A stretch of DNA of 64,000 bases, taken from assembly GCA_965214915.1 (NCBI GenBank), contig CBDCCP010000001.1:2418001-2482000 (forward strand), read 5' to 3'. Source of the DNA: CATQHP01 sp965214915 (lineage in GTDB: Bacteria; Acidobacteriota; Terriglobia; Bryobacterales; UBA6623). The position numbers and the translations under genes are program-made. A model generated the notes under the pieces. The model searched no databases, was not told the DNA's origin, and saw nothing but the letters and a program-made list of their open reading frames with translations. Position 1 is the stretch's first letter. Every line of letters starts with the position of its first letter. Shown piece by piece: positions 33,480 to 41,996 of this stretch.

Positions 33480-34883
33480 ATGTTCGAGAACTTAACCGAG
33501 AAGCTTCAGCGCACGTTCAAGAACCTGCGCGGCCAGGGCAAACTGACGGAAGAGAACATCCACGATGCTCTCAAGGAGATCCGTCTCGCCCTGCTCGAAG
33601 CCGACGTCCATTTCAAGGTCGTCAAGCGGCTCATCGCCAATATCCGCGAAAAGTCCCTGGGCACGGAAGTGCTGACCGCGCTCTCGCCGACGGAGCAGGT
33701 CATCAAGATCGTCAAGGACGAGTTGACGGCGATGCTCGGTTCGACCGAATCGAAAGTGCGCTACGCCTCCACGCCGCCGACGGTTTACATGATCGTCGGC
33801 CTGCAGGGTTCCGGCAAGACGACATCCAGCGGCAAGCTGGCGCTGTGGCTGTCGAAGCACGGGCACAAACCGCTGCTGGTTTCGGTGGACGTTTACCGCC
33901 CCGCGGCGCGGGACCAGCTCAAGATCGTCGCCGGGCAGATCAAGCAGCCGATCTACGAAGGCGCCGCGGGCGAGACGACCCCGTTGGAGCTGGCCGTCGG
34001 CGCATTCCGCGAAGCGAAACAGACCGGCCGCGACGTCGTTCTCATCGATACCGCCGGCCGGCTGCACATCGACGACGCGTTGATGGTCGAGCTCGAACAG
34101 CTTAAAAAACGCTTCGAGCCGAAGGAAATCCTGTTCGTCGCGGATGCGATGACTGGGCAGGACGCCGTCAAATCCGCGTCGGAGTTCAACAACCGGCTGG
34201 GCGTCAGCGGCGTCATCCTGACGAAGATGGACGGCGACGCCCGCGGCGGCGCATCGCTGTCGATCCGGGAGGTGACCGGCAAGCCGCTGAAATTCCTGGG
34301 AACCGGCGAGAAGCCGAGCGCGTTCGAGGTGTTTCACCCCGAGCGCATCGTTTCCCGGCTGCTCGGCATGGGCGACATGCTCTCGCTGATCGAGAAGGTC
34401 GAAGAGAACATCGACGAAAAGCAGGCGCTCGACATGCAGCGCAAGATGCTCGAGGACGACTTCTCGCTCGAGGATTTTCGGCAGCAACTCCGGCAGGTCA
34501 AGAAGCTCGGCTCGTTGCAATCGATCATGGACATGCTGCCGAGCGTCGGGCCGTTCAAGGAACTCCAGAACGCCGATATCGATCCCAAGGAACTCGTCCG
34601 CACCGAGGCGATCATCAACTCGATGACCGCCAAGGAGCGGGCCAACGCCGACCTGCTGAACGGCAGCCGGAGGCGCCGCATCGCCAAAGGCAGCGGCACG
34701 ACGGTGCAGCAGGTCAACCAACTTTTGAAGCAGTACCGCCAGGCGCGGGCGATGATGCGCGGCATCGCCACGGGCGGCGCGGGATCGAAGAAACGCAGGA
34801 AACGCAAAGGAAAGAGACGCGGGTACGGCCCGCGGGGGCCGGCGCCGGCCGGCATGGGCTTCAAAGGTCTGTTGGGCCGCTGA
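33480..34883 (+). CDS. ffh: Signal recognition particle protein Ffh
   Basis: 467 residues. N and G domains (GLQGSGKTT near residue 107, DTAGRLHID, TKMDGDARGG) and the Met-rich M domain for signal peptides. With 4.5S RNA it targets nascent membrane proteins to FtsY. Start at 33480 (MFENLTEKLQRTF) matches the family. C-terminus is long, basic and Gly/Pro-rich. First gene of the conserved ffh-rpsP-khpA-rimM-trmD-rplS cluster. The 250 bp upstream contain no recognisable gene; I found no SRP RNA there. Confidence 0.95.
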   Translation: MFENLTEKLQRTFKNLRGQGKLTEENIHDALKEIRLALLEADVHFKVVKRLIANIREKSLGTEVLTALSPTEQVIKIVKDELTAMLGSTESKVRYASTPPTVYMIVGLQGSGKTTSSGKLALWLSKHGHKPLLVSVDVYRPAARDQLKIVAGQIKQPIYEGAAGETTPLELAVGAFREAKQTGRDVVLIDTAGRLHIDDALMVELEQLKKRFEPKEILFVADAMTGQDAVKSASEFNNRLGVSGVILTKMDGDARGGASLSIREVTGKPLKFLGTGEKPSAFEVFHPERIVSRLLGMGDMLSLIEKVEENIDEKQALDMQRKMLEDDFSLEDFRQQLRQVKKLGSLQSIMDMLPSVGPFKELQNADIDPKELVRTEAIINSMTAKERANADLLNGSRRRRIAKGSGTTVQQVNQLLKQYRQARAMMRGIATGGAGSKKRRKRKGKRRGYGPRGPAPAGMGFKGLLGR

Positions 34884-34919
34884 CGCTCGAAATCAAGAAG
34901 GAAAGAAGACTGAAGAATT

Positions 34920-35318
34920 ATGGTTGCGATTCGTTTGACCCGTACGGGAGCCAAGAAAAGACCCAGCTATCGCGTGATCGTGACGGACAGCCGCCGTCCG
35001 CGCGACAGCAAGAGCATCGAGATCGTCGGGCACTATAATCCGCGGCCCGACCCGATCGAGCTGGCGCTCAAGCGCGAGCGCATCGCCTATTGGCTGGGCG
35101 TGGGCGCGCAGCCTTCCGACACGGTGAAGCGCCTGATCCGATACTTCGACGAGCACGGCGCGACGGCGCCCGAGGCGAAGAAAGCGTACGAGCCGCAGCA
35201 GATCGAGAAGACTGCCAGCGAGATGCGCGCCGAGATGGCTCCGGCGCCCGTCGAAGAAGAGGCGGGCGAGAATGCCGAGGCTTCCGGCGAAGAAAAACCC
35301 GAGGAAGCGGCGGAATAA
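34920..35318 (+). CDS. rpsP: 30S ribosomal protein S16
   Basis: 132 residues. MVAIRLTRTGAKKRPSYRVI and SIEIVGHYNPRPDP are the S16 signature. The C-terminus carries an unusually long acidic tail (VEEEAGENAEASGEEKPEE) beyond the usual ~85-residue core. Follows ffh by 36 bases. Confidence 0.95.
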   Translation: MVAIRLTRTGAKKRPSYRVIVTDSRRPRDSKSIEIVGHYNPRPDPIELALKRERIAYWLGVGAQPSDTVKRLIRYFDEHGATAPEAKKAYEPQQIEKTASEMRAEMAPAPVEEEAGENAEASGEEKPEEAAE

Positions 35319-35348
35319 CGCCGCCGGGGTTGTCGAAGGAGCGCCGCG

Positions 35349-35606
35349 ATGGATCAGGACACCGAGGCTGTCGTCGAGTTGGTCGAGGTTATCGCCAAGG
35401 CTCTGGTGGACAAGCCGGACGACGTTGTTGTCGAGGCATTCGAAGGCCGGCACTCGCGAGTCGTCGAGTTGTCGGTGGATTCCGCCGACATCGGGAAAGT
35501 GATTGGCAAGAAGGGCCGCACGGCGAAGTCCATCCGGACGCTGCTCGGCGCGGTGAGCATGAAACTCGACCGCCGCTACACGCTGGAAATCCTGGAAGAC
35601 GACTAG
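35349..35606 (+). CDS. khpA: KH-domain RNA-binding protein KhpA
   Basis: 85 residues, essentially one KH domain with the GxxG loop in GKVIGKKGRTAKSIRTLLGA. KhpA (YlqC) proteins bind RNA, often with KhpB, and sit between rpsP and rimM in many phyla, as here. Confidence 0.9.
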   Translation: MDQDTEAVVELVEVIAKALVDKPDDVVVEAFEGRHSRVVELSVDSADIGKVIGKKGRTAKSIRTLLGAVSMKLDRRYTLEILEDD

Positions 35607-35656
35607 CGGGGCGGAATTGTCGACGGATCGGGCGGAGCACGGCTCCGCGTTTGGCC

Positions 35657-36190
35657 ATGAAGGAGGAAGAAAAGTACGTCAGCATCGCTCGCATCGTCCG
35701 CCCGCGCGGCAACAAGGGCGAGGTCGCCGCTGAGAATCGAGCCGACAGCGCGCTTCGGTTTGCGCCCGATAAAAGGGTGCGCGTTGTTTTCGCCGATCGA
35801 GCCGAGCGCGATTTCGCGATCGAAAACGCTTGGGAGCACAACGGCCGGCTCATTCTGAAATTCGCGGGCGTGGATTCGATTTCCGCGGCCGAGCCGTTCA
35901 GGGGCGCCGAGGTTCGCGTCCCGCGGGAGGAGTTGGGCGAAGCGCCGGAAGGCGAGTACTTTTACGACGATTTGATCGGGTGCCGCATGATCGAAGACGG
36001 CTCGGGGCGCGAGTTGGGCGCGGTCCGCGACATCTACGAACCTGGAGGAGCGCTGCTGTTTTCGGTCATCGACGAGCAGGGCAAGGAACTGCTCGTGCCG
36101 TTCGCGAACGACATCTGCCTCGATGTCGATACCGCGGCAAGACGCATCCGGGTGCGCTTGCCGGAAGGATTGGAGGAGTTGAAGACCTGA
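35657..36190 (+). CDS. rimM: Ribosome maturation factor RimM
   Basis: 177 residues. N-terminal RimM domain (YVSIARIVRPRGNKGEVAAE) and PRC-barrel C-terminus (GEYFYDDLIGCRMIEDGSGR, LLVPFANDICLDVDTAARRI). Assists 30S maturation near S19. ATG at 35657. It lies two bases before trmD. Confidence 0.93.
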   Translation: MKEEEKYVSIARIVRPRGNKGEVAAENRADSALRFAPDKRVRVVFADRAERDFAIENAWEHNGRLILKFAGVDSISAAEPFRGAEVRVPREELGEAPEGEYFYDDLIGCRMIEDGSGRELGAVRDIYEPGGALLFSVIDEQGKELLVPFANDICLDVDTAARRIRVRLPEGLEELKT

Positions 36191-36191
36191 A

Positions 36192-36905
36192 ATGAGGATT
36201 CGCCTCGTCACGATTTTTCCGCAATTTTTCGAGGGTCCGTTTTCGTGCGGCATCGTCTCCCGCGCCCAACGGGCGGGGCTGCTGGACATCCGGGTCCACG
36301 ATCTGCGGGACTGGGCCGCGGACCGCCATCGAACGGTGGACGATCGGCCGTTCGGCGGCGACGAAGGGATGGTGCTCAAAATCGAGCCGATATACGCGGC
36401 GCTTCGCGGCCTCGAGGCGGCAGGCGCCAGAAAGGTTTTGCTCTCCGCTCAGGGGCCGCTGTTCGACCAGGCGGCGGCCAAGCGGCTGGCCGGGTACGAA
36501 GAGCTTGTGCTGGTTTGCGGGCGTTACGAGGGCGTCGACGAGCGAGTAGCCGAGCGCTTGATGGACGAGGAGCTTTCGGTTGGAAATTTCGTGCTTGCGG
36601 GCGGCGAATGGGCCGCGGGCATGGTCGTGGACAGCGTCGCCAGACTCCTGCCGGGAGTGGTGGGCAACGCGTCCTCGACCGAGAGGGAATCGTTCACGCC
36701 GGACGAAGCGGGCCGAGTCGGCATCCTCGACTTCCCGCACTATACCCGCCCGGCGAGTTTCGAAGTCGAAGGGGAAACATGGGATGTGCCCCCAATTCTG
36801 TTGAGCGGACGCCACGAGCGGATCGCGGAGTGGCGCCGTCAAGCGGCGTTGACGAAAACGCGGCGCAACCGCCCGGACCTGCTGGAGGGCCGGCGGTTCG
36901 CCTGA
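36192..36905 (+). CDS. trmD: tRNA (guanine37-N1)-methyltransferase TrmD
   Basis: 237 residues, SPOUT fold. MRIRLVTIFPQFFEGPFSCG, DDRPFGGDEGMVLKIEPI, VCGRYEGVDERV and SVGNFVLAGGEWAAGMVVDS mark the knotted SAM site. Methylates G37 of tRNA to prevent frameshifting. Cotranscribed with rimM and rplS. Confidence 0.95.
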   Translation: MRIRLVTIFPQFFEGPFSCGIVSRAQRAGLLDIRVHDLRDWAADRHRTVDDRPFGGDEGMVLKIEPIYAALRGLEAAGARKVLLSAQGPLFDQAAAKRLAGYEELVLVCGRYEGVDERVAERLMDEELSVGNFVLAGGEWAAGMVVDSVARLLPGVVGNASSTERESFTPDEAGRVGILDFPHYTRPASFEVEGETWDVPPILLSGRHERIAEWRRQAALTKTRRNRPDLLEGRRFA

Positions 36906-36958
36906 GCCGCGCAGATACAAGAAGTTGCGTCCATCAGGACATTACGGAGGAAAGACCG

Positions 36959-37312
36959 ATGCAGAACGCCATGTTGGAAAAAGTCGAACAGTTGCACCGC
37001 AAGCCCGAAATCGCGCATGTCGAGCCGGGAGATCAACTCAGGGTTCACGTCAAGATCAAAGAAGGCGAGAAGGAGCGCATCCAGGTCTTCGAGGGGATTT
37101 TGATCGCCCGCAACAATTCGGGGATCAAGGAAACGATCACCGTGCGCAAGATCAGCTTCAGTCAGGGAGTCGAGCGCATCTTCCCGCTGCACTCGCCCGC
37201 GATCGAAAAAATCGAGGTGGTCAAGCGCAATCAGGTCCGCCGGGCCAAGCTGTATTACCTGCGCAAGCTCAAAGGCAAGGCCGCCCGATTGAAAGAACGG
37301 GACAGGCGCTAG
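36959..37312 (+). CDS. rplS: 50S ribosomal protein L19
   Basis: 117 residues. DQLRVHVKIKEGEKERIQVF, EGILIARNNSGIKETITVRK and GVERIFPLHSPAIEKIEV are canonical. GGAGG at 36946-36950 sets the ATG at 36959. Last gene of the trmD cluster. Confidence 0.95.
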   Translation: MQNAMLEKVEQLHRKPEIAHVEPGDQLRVHVKIKEGEKERIQVFEGILIARNNSGIKETITVRKISFSQGVERIFPLHSPAIEKIEVVKRNQVRRAKLYYLRKLKGKAARLKERDRR

Positions 37313-37354
37313 CCGGCGGTTCCCGTTTATAATGGGCGGAGGAAGGTTTCCCGT

Positions 37355-37897
37355 GTGGGCGGCGCCGTGTTCATCGATGTTGGAGAGTTGGAGCGCAAAC
37401 CTCTCCATTTCGATGCGGTATTCGCTCCCGGGCTGATCGCGCTGCCCGACAACTGGTCGCAGGCGGGCGACTTGCGGGCCGGCGGCAAGGCGGAGTTGCT
37501 CGACAAGCAGGGGGCGCGCGTTGTCCGTGTCCGCGGATCGATTGCGGTAGATGTCCGAAACGAATGCGCGCGCTGTCTGGAGAGCTTGCGAAAGGAATTC
37601 GACGCCGAGTTCGAGTTGTTCTTCCATCCGATGGAAACGATCGCCCGCAACGAGGAGCAGCAGATCGGCCGCGACGACGCCGAAGTCGGATTCTATGAAG
37701 AAAACGGGGTCGCTTTAATCGATGTCGTTCGCGAGCAATTGCTTCTGTGGCTGCCGATGCGCAGCTTGTGCGGCGAAGACTGCAAGGGAATGTGTCCGTT
37801 GTGCGGCGCGAACCGGAATCGGACGGGCTGCAACTGCCGCCAAGAATTTGTCGACCCCCGTTGGGACACGTTGCGGCACATGAGTTTTGAAAATTAG
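37355..37897 (+). CDS. DUF177 (YceD-like) protein
   Basis: 180 residues. Begins with the GTG read as VGGAVFIDVGELERKPLHFD; GGAGGAAGG lies upstream. The DUF177 core has NECARCLESLRKEFDAEFEL and a Cys cluster CGEDCKGMCPLCGANRN. YceD is implicated in 23S rRNA metabolism and is almost always next to rpmF, as here. Confidence 0.88.
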   Translation: MGGAVFIDVGELERKPLHFDAVFAPGLIALPDNWSQAGDLRAGGKAELLDKQGARVVRVRGSIAVDVRNECARCLESLRKEFDAEFELFFHPMETIARNEEQQIGRDDAEVGFYEENGVALIDVVREQLLLWLPMRSLCGEDCKGMCPLCGANRNRTGCNCRQEFVDPRWDTLRHMSFEN

Positions 37898-37921
37898 AAA
37901 TCGAGGATTGCTAGACGAATC

Positions 37922-38104
37922 ATGCCGAATCCGAAACGCAGACATTCCAAGGCGCGCACCGGCAAGCGGCGCGCCCACGACCATCTGGTGAAAAAGCCGA
38001 CGTCGATTTGCTCCCAGTGCGGCGCGGACGTGATGCCGCACCGCGTTTGCAAAGACTGCGGCTACTACAAAGGCCGCGAAGTGATCGAAGTCGAAACCGA
38101 ATAG
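37922..38104 (+). CDS. rpmF: 50S ribosomal protein L32
   Basis: 60 residues. MPNPKRRHSKARTGKRRAHD followed by a four-Cys zinc ribbon (CSQCGADV, CKDCGYYKGREVI). Between DUF177 and plsX, the usual order. Confidence 0.95.
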   Translation: MPNPKRRHSKARTGKRRAHDHLVKKPTSICSQCGADVMPHRVCKDCGYYKGREVIEVETE

Positions 38105-38132
38105 CCCGAGCGATTCCTTACCATAGAATCTC

Positions 38133-39149
38133 GTGCCCGAAGCGATTACCATTGCCGTCGACGCGATGGGTGGCGACGACGCTCCATCCGCGGAAGTCGA
38201 GGGCGCGTTGCAGGCGGCGCGCGAGTACGGCGCGAGGGTGCTGCTCGTCGGACGCGAAGACGATCTCATAAAGGAGTTGCGCAAGCACGGCCCCGTTCCG
38301 GCCGCCGTCGAGGTCGTCCATGCCGCGAAAACCGTAACGATGAACGATAATCCCGCTCGGGCGCTGCGCTCGAAGCGGGGCAGCTCGATTCACGTTGGGG
38401 CCGAACAGGTGCGCAAGGGTCGCGCGCGGGGCCTGATCTCCGCCGGCAACACCGGCGCGGTGATGGCGACGGCATTGACTGTGATGGGCCGCATCCCGGG
38501 AGTCTATCGGCCGGCCGTCGCCCAAGCGTTTCCCACCTTGCAAGGCGCCTGGACGCTGCTGCTCGACGTTGGCGCGAACGTCGATTGCACCGCGGACATG
38601 CTGGTCCAGTTCGCGGTGATGGGCGACGTTTATTCGCGCGTCCTGTTCGGCTGCGAGAATCCCCGCGTGGGCCTTCTTTCGATCGGCGAAGAAGAGCACA
38701 AGGGCAATGAATTGACCGGTGAAGCGGGTCCGTTGTTGAAGCAGCAGCCGCTCAACTTCATCGGCAACGTCGAGGGGCACGACCTCTATTCGGGCAACGC
38801 CGACGTGATTGTCTGCGACGGATTCACCGGGAATGTCGCCCTGAAAGTGAGCGAAGGGCTTGTCGCGGCCATCAAGTCGATGCTGCGCGAGTCGCTGGAA
38901 GCGACGGTGGTGCGGCAGATCGGTTACGGTTTGGCGAAAGGCGCGTTCGACGATTTCCGCAAGCGCCTCGACTATACCGAATACGGCGGGGCGCCGATGC
39001 TCGGCGTCAAGGGCGGCGTCATCATCTGCCACGGCCGCTCGAACGCCAACGCGATCAAGAACGCCATCCGCGTTGCGGTCGAACTCGAAAAGGGCGGAAT
39101 CAATCAAAAGATCGAACGCAATCTGGAGCGCAGCCTGGAACGAGTCTGA
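38133..39149 (+). CDS. plsX: Phosphate acyltransferase PlsX
   Basis: 338 residues. ITIAVDAMGGDDAPSAEVEG, GLISAGNTGAVMATALTVMG and DVIVCDGFTGNVALKVSEGL are the PlsX signatures. It makes acyl-phosphate from acyl-ACP for phospholipid synthesis. GTG start at 38133. Confidence 0.95.
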   Translation: MPEAITIAVDAMGGDDAPSAEVEGALQAAREYGARVLLVGREDDLIKELRKHGPVPAAVEVVHAAKTVTMNDNPARALRSKRGSSIHVGAEQVRKGRARGLISAGNTGAVMATALTVMGRIPGVYRPAVAQAFPTLQGAWTLLLDVGANVDCTADMLVQFAVMGDVYSRVLFGCENPRVGLLSIGEEEHKGNELTGEAGPLLKQQPLNFIGNVEGHDLYSGNADVIVCDGFTGNVALKVSEGLVAAIKSMLRESLEATVVRQIGYGLAKGAFDDFRKRLDYTEYGGAPMLGVKGGVIICHGRSNANAIKNAIRVAVELEKGGINQKIERNLERSLERV

Positions 39150-39163
39150 GCGCACCGCCGGCT

Positions 39164-40147
39164 TTACGGGGGCGTCCGTCTCGCGGCGAAATGATCGAAG
39201 CCGCTCGGTTCGAGGGCGGTCGTCTCTCCGGCCCTTTCAAGCAGTACGCCTTTGCCGCTCTCGACAGTTCCGATGCGAGTCAATTCGAGGCCGTCGTAAC
39301 AGGCCGGCATCTTTGCTTGAGAGGGCGCGGTGAAAAGCAGCTCGTATTCCTCTCCCGAGGCGAGCGCGTCTGCGACCGTTGCGCCCCGGAAGAGCGGGAT
39401 GCGCGCGGAGTCGATGCGCAGCGCGACGCCGCCGGCGTTGGCCAAGCGTAAGGCGTCGGTCGAAAGTCCGTCGCTCAAGTCGATCGCCGCCGTCCCGCCC
39501 CGCTCGCGGATGAAAGCGCCCAGCGCAAGGCGGGCGGTCGGCCGGCAGTGCCTGCGGACGGCGCGGTTGCGCATATCGACTTTGCCCGCCGGCAGACGCC
39601 TGAGTCCGAGCAGCGAGCCCCCGAGCCGCCCGGATACGTACACCCGGTCTCCCGGGCGGGCGCCGCTGCGTCTGAGGGCGCTTGCCTGCGGCGCCACGCC
39701 GGCCGCGGTCACATTCGCCGCAAAGAGATCGGAGCGGGCGACGTCTCCGCCGATCAGCGCGAACCCGTCGAGCCGATGCTCGTCGGCGGCCGCTCTCATC
39801 CCCCGCATGAACTCTCGCAAAGCGCGGCCGATGCTCCACTGCGGAAGAGCCAGAGACAAGAGAAAGTAAAGCGGACGCCCGCCCATCGCCGCGATATCGC
39901 TCAACGATCGCACCAGCGCCTTATGCCCCAGCATCCCGAATGGATGCCTGCCTCTGATGAAGTGTTGGTTCTCGATGATTTGATCGGTCGTCAGCAGCAA
40001 CTCCTCGCCGCGGCCGACCGGGCGGGCGATCGCGCAATCGTCTCCCCCGGCGAGCACGACCGTATCGCTGCGGCAACCGCCCCAAATCGACTGAATCGAC
40101 CGGATGAGTCGTTCTTCACTATCATGGTTTTCGGTCGCTGTGCTCAA
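39164..40147 (-). CDS. thiL: Thiamine-monophosphate kinase
   Basis: 327 residues. AGGDDCAIARPVGRGEELLL, HPFGMLGHKALVRSLSDIAA, FALIGGDVARSD and AIDLSDGLSTD hold the metal and nucleotide sites of ThiL, the last step to thiamine diphosphate. The in-frame start nearest the family N-terminus is a TTG at 40147; no good ATG is present. Converges on plsX. Confidence 0.9.
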   Translation of the reverse strand: MSTATENHDSEERLIRSIQSIWGGCRSDTVVLAGGDDCAIARPVGRGEELLLTTDQIIENQHFIRGRHPFGMLGHKALVRSLSDIAAMGGRPLYFLLSLALPQWSIGRALREFMRGMRAAADEHRLDGFALIGGDVARSDLFAANVTAAGVAPQASALRRSGARPGDRVYVSGRLGGSLLGLRRLPAGKVDMRNRAVRRHCRPTARLALGAFIRERGGTAAIDLSDGLSTDALRLANAGGVALRIDSARIPLFRGATVADALASGEEYELLFTAPSQAKMPACYDGLELTRIGTVESGKGVLLERAGETTALEPSGFDHFAARRTPP

Positions 40148-40300
40148 AATATCCGCCCGCAGGCCGATAGGCGCCTTGTTGACAGGCGTATGGCCTGCTT
40201 GCTACCTTCGTTGAAAGCTTCGACGTATATGTTGTACAGTCAACTTTGACCGCTGCCTTTCCAGCGTTGTCTTGGGCTGGTTGACGTACATTCGGTTCGA

Positions 40301-41182
40301 ATGAGTAAAAACCATTTTATCGTGGTGGTCGGGCACCCTGTTCACGGACGGATCAAGCGTCTTCGCATCCCGCACTATTTCGCGCATCTCGCCGCAGCCG
40401 GCATTTTGTTCGCGTTGATCGCCGGCATCGGGATTACTGCGAGTTACTGGCGGATGTTCCACAAGGTGCAGGAGTTCAACAAGCTTCGCGCCGAGAACAA
40501 GGCGCTGCAGCGCGAATACGACCGACTGCAAGCGACGGTCGAAGAGCGGGAAGTCCAACTGGCCTCGATGGGCAGCTTGGCCAATGAGGTTTCGGTTGCT
40601 TTCGGCATTCAGAGAAAGCCGGTCGAACCGACTAGCGGCAACGAAGGCGACGCCGCTCTGCTTTTCACGCAGTCGATGAATCAATTCGACATGCTGCAGG
40701 AAGTACGGCTGGACGGTCGGACCGACGAATCGATGTGGTCATGGTTGGCGAACACCACGCCGTCGATCTGGCCGGTAAAAGGGCGGATCAGCAGCAGTTT
40801 CGGAACCCGCAGCGATCCCTTCAACGGCGAAGGATATTTCCATTCCGGGATCGACCTCAGCGCGGCCGGCGGTCAACCGGTTGTCGCGGCCGCCGACGGC
40901 CGCGTCGTGAAAGCGGGCTGGGCCGGAGCATTGGGCCGCTGCGTAAAGATCGATCACGGCCGCAACGGGCTTTCGACCATCTACGGCCACATGATGCAAA
41001 TATATGCGCGGCCGGGCCAGATCGTCCGTCGCGGCGAAGTGATCGGACGCACCGGAAGCACGGGACGCGCCACCGGCAAGCACGTGCATTACGAAGTCCG
41101 CTATAAAGGCACCCCCGTCAATCCCTACAAATATCTGCAAAAGAACGCCGACCGCATCAACGGTCTGGCCCTGGCCGACTGA
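40301..41182 (+). CDS. Membrane-anchored M23 (LytM) peptidase-like protein
   Basis: 293 residues. One membrane helix near residues 27-50 (HLAAAGILFALIAGIGITAS), a coiled coil (KVQEFNKLRAENKALQREYD), then an M23 domain with ISSSFGTRSDPFN, FHSGIDLSAAGGQPV (His and Asp ligands) and GKHVHYEVRYKGTPVNPYKY (HxH). All M23 metal ligands are present, so it may cut peptidoglycan cross-links in the periplasm. Its 3' end overlaps the lipoprotein gene on the other strand by 26 bp. Confidence 0.88.
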   Translation: MSKNHFIVVVGHPVHGRIKRLRIPHYFAHLAAAGILFALIAGIGITASYWRMFHKVQEFNKLRAENKALQREYDRLQATVEEREVQLASMGSLANEVSVAFGIQRKPVEPTSGNEGDAALLFTQSMNQFDMLQEVRLDGRTDESMWSWLANTTPSIWPVKGRISSSFGTRSDPFNGEGYFHSGIDLSAAGGQPVVAAADGRVVKAGWAGALGRCVKIDHGRNGLSTIYGHMMQIYARPGQIVRRGEVIGRTGSTGRATGKHVHYEVRYKGTPVNPYKYLQKNADRINGLALAD

Positions 41183-41987
41183 GCCGGCCCTGCAGATCGC
41201 TTAGAATACCGTCCGCAAGCGGCAGCGATAGCCGCACAGCCGTTTCGTCGAGTTCTATCGAGCAACCCTCGATTGCCGGCAGCCAGACGCTCGACCGATC
41301 CGCCGTGCGGGTCACGGCCTCGACGAATTGCAGGCTTGCGGATAGCGATTCCCGCAGCGCCGCGGCCCGCGCGGCGCCGCCGGCAGCGAGGGTCAGGCGA
41401 ATGTCGTACGAGCTCCCCGCCGGCAGGGTCACAGAGGCCGTTTGCGCATTTTCCAGAGCTTTAGCGATGAAGTTGAGGTTGAAGCCCTGCGGGGCGCGCT
41501 CGGCCAATGCGTACAGGGCCGGCGGGCGGAAACGTATCTGTACGGCGGCGGACTCGTCGATTGCCGGCAGCGGCAGGCTCTCCTTCGGCGGAGCCGCGAG
41601 CGGCCGGCGGCTATCCAGATTGACCAGCACCAGACGGTCTTCGAGTCTCTCTATGCTTGCCGAGCCGAGAGCCGCGAGAGTCCCCGTATAGGCGGACCGG
41701 GTGCGGACGACGAGTTGCGTCTTCGCCGGCATGACGGCGCCGGCGGCGAGCTCCGGCTGTAGCGCCTCGAATGCGCCGCCGCCGATTGCTTCGACGAACC
41801 CGCGCAACGCAGGCGATGCGGAAAGACGGTCGAAATCGGCGTGGAAGTAAACGAGACCGCCGCTGTCGAGACGGCCGTACAGCCGTTCCAGGGGCGAAGG
41901 CTCGGGCAAGGAGCAACCCGCCAGAAAAACCGCTGCGGCGACCCCGCGAAAGAATCCGGCGCGTGGGCCGGGGGATGCGGAGAGCAT
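41157..41987 (-). CDS. Lipoprotein of unknown function
   Basis: 276 residues. Signal peptide FFRGVAAAVFLAGC with lipobox LAGC. The rest resembles no family I recognise: LYGRLDSGGLVYFHADFDRL, LVVRTRSAYTGTLAALGSAS, YDIRLTLAAGGAARAAALRE. Its start lies ten bases past the guaB stop, so it is probably cotranscribed with guaB. Confidence 0.6.
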   Translation of the reverse strand: MLSASPGPRAGFFRGVAAAVFLAGCSLPEPSPLERLYGRLDSGGLVYFHADFDRLSASPALRGFVEAIGGGAFEALQPELAAGAVMPAKTQLVVRTRSAYTGTLAALGSASIERLEDRLVLVNLDSRRPLAAPPKESLPLPAIDESAAVQIRFRPPALYALAERAPQGFNLNFIAKALENAQTASVTLPAGSSYDIRLTLAAGGAARAAALRESLSASLQFVEAVTRTADRSSVWLPAIEGCSIELDETAVRLSLPLADGILSDLQGRLSRPGPDR

Positions 41988-41996
41988 GGCCGAAAA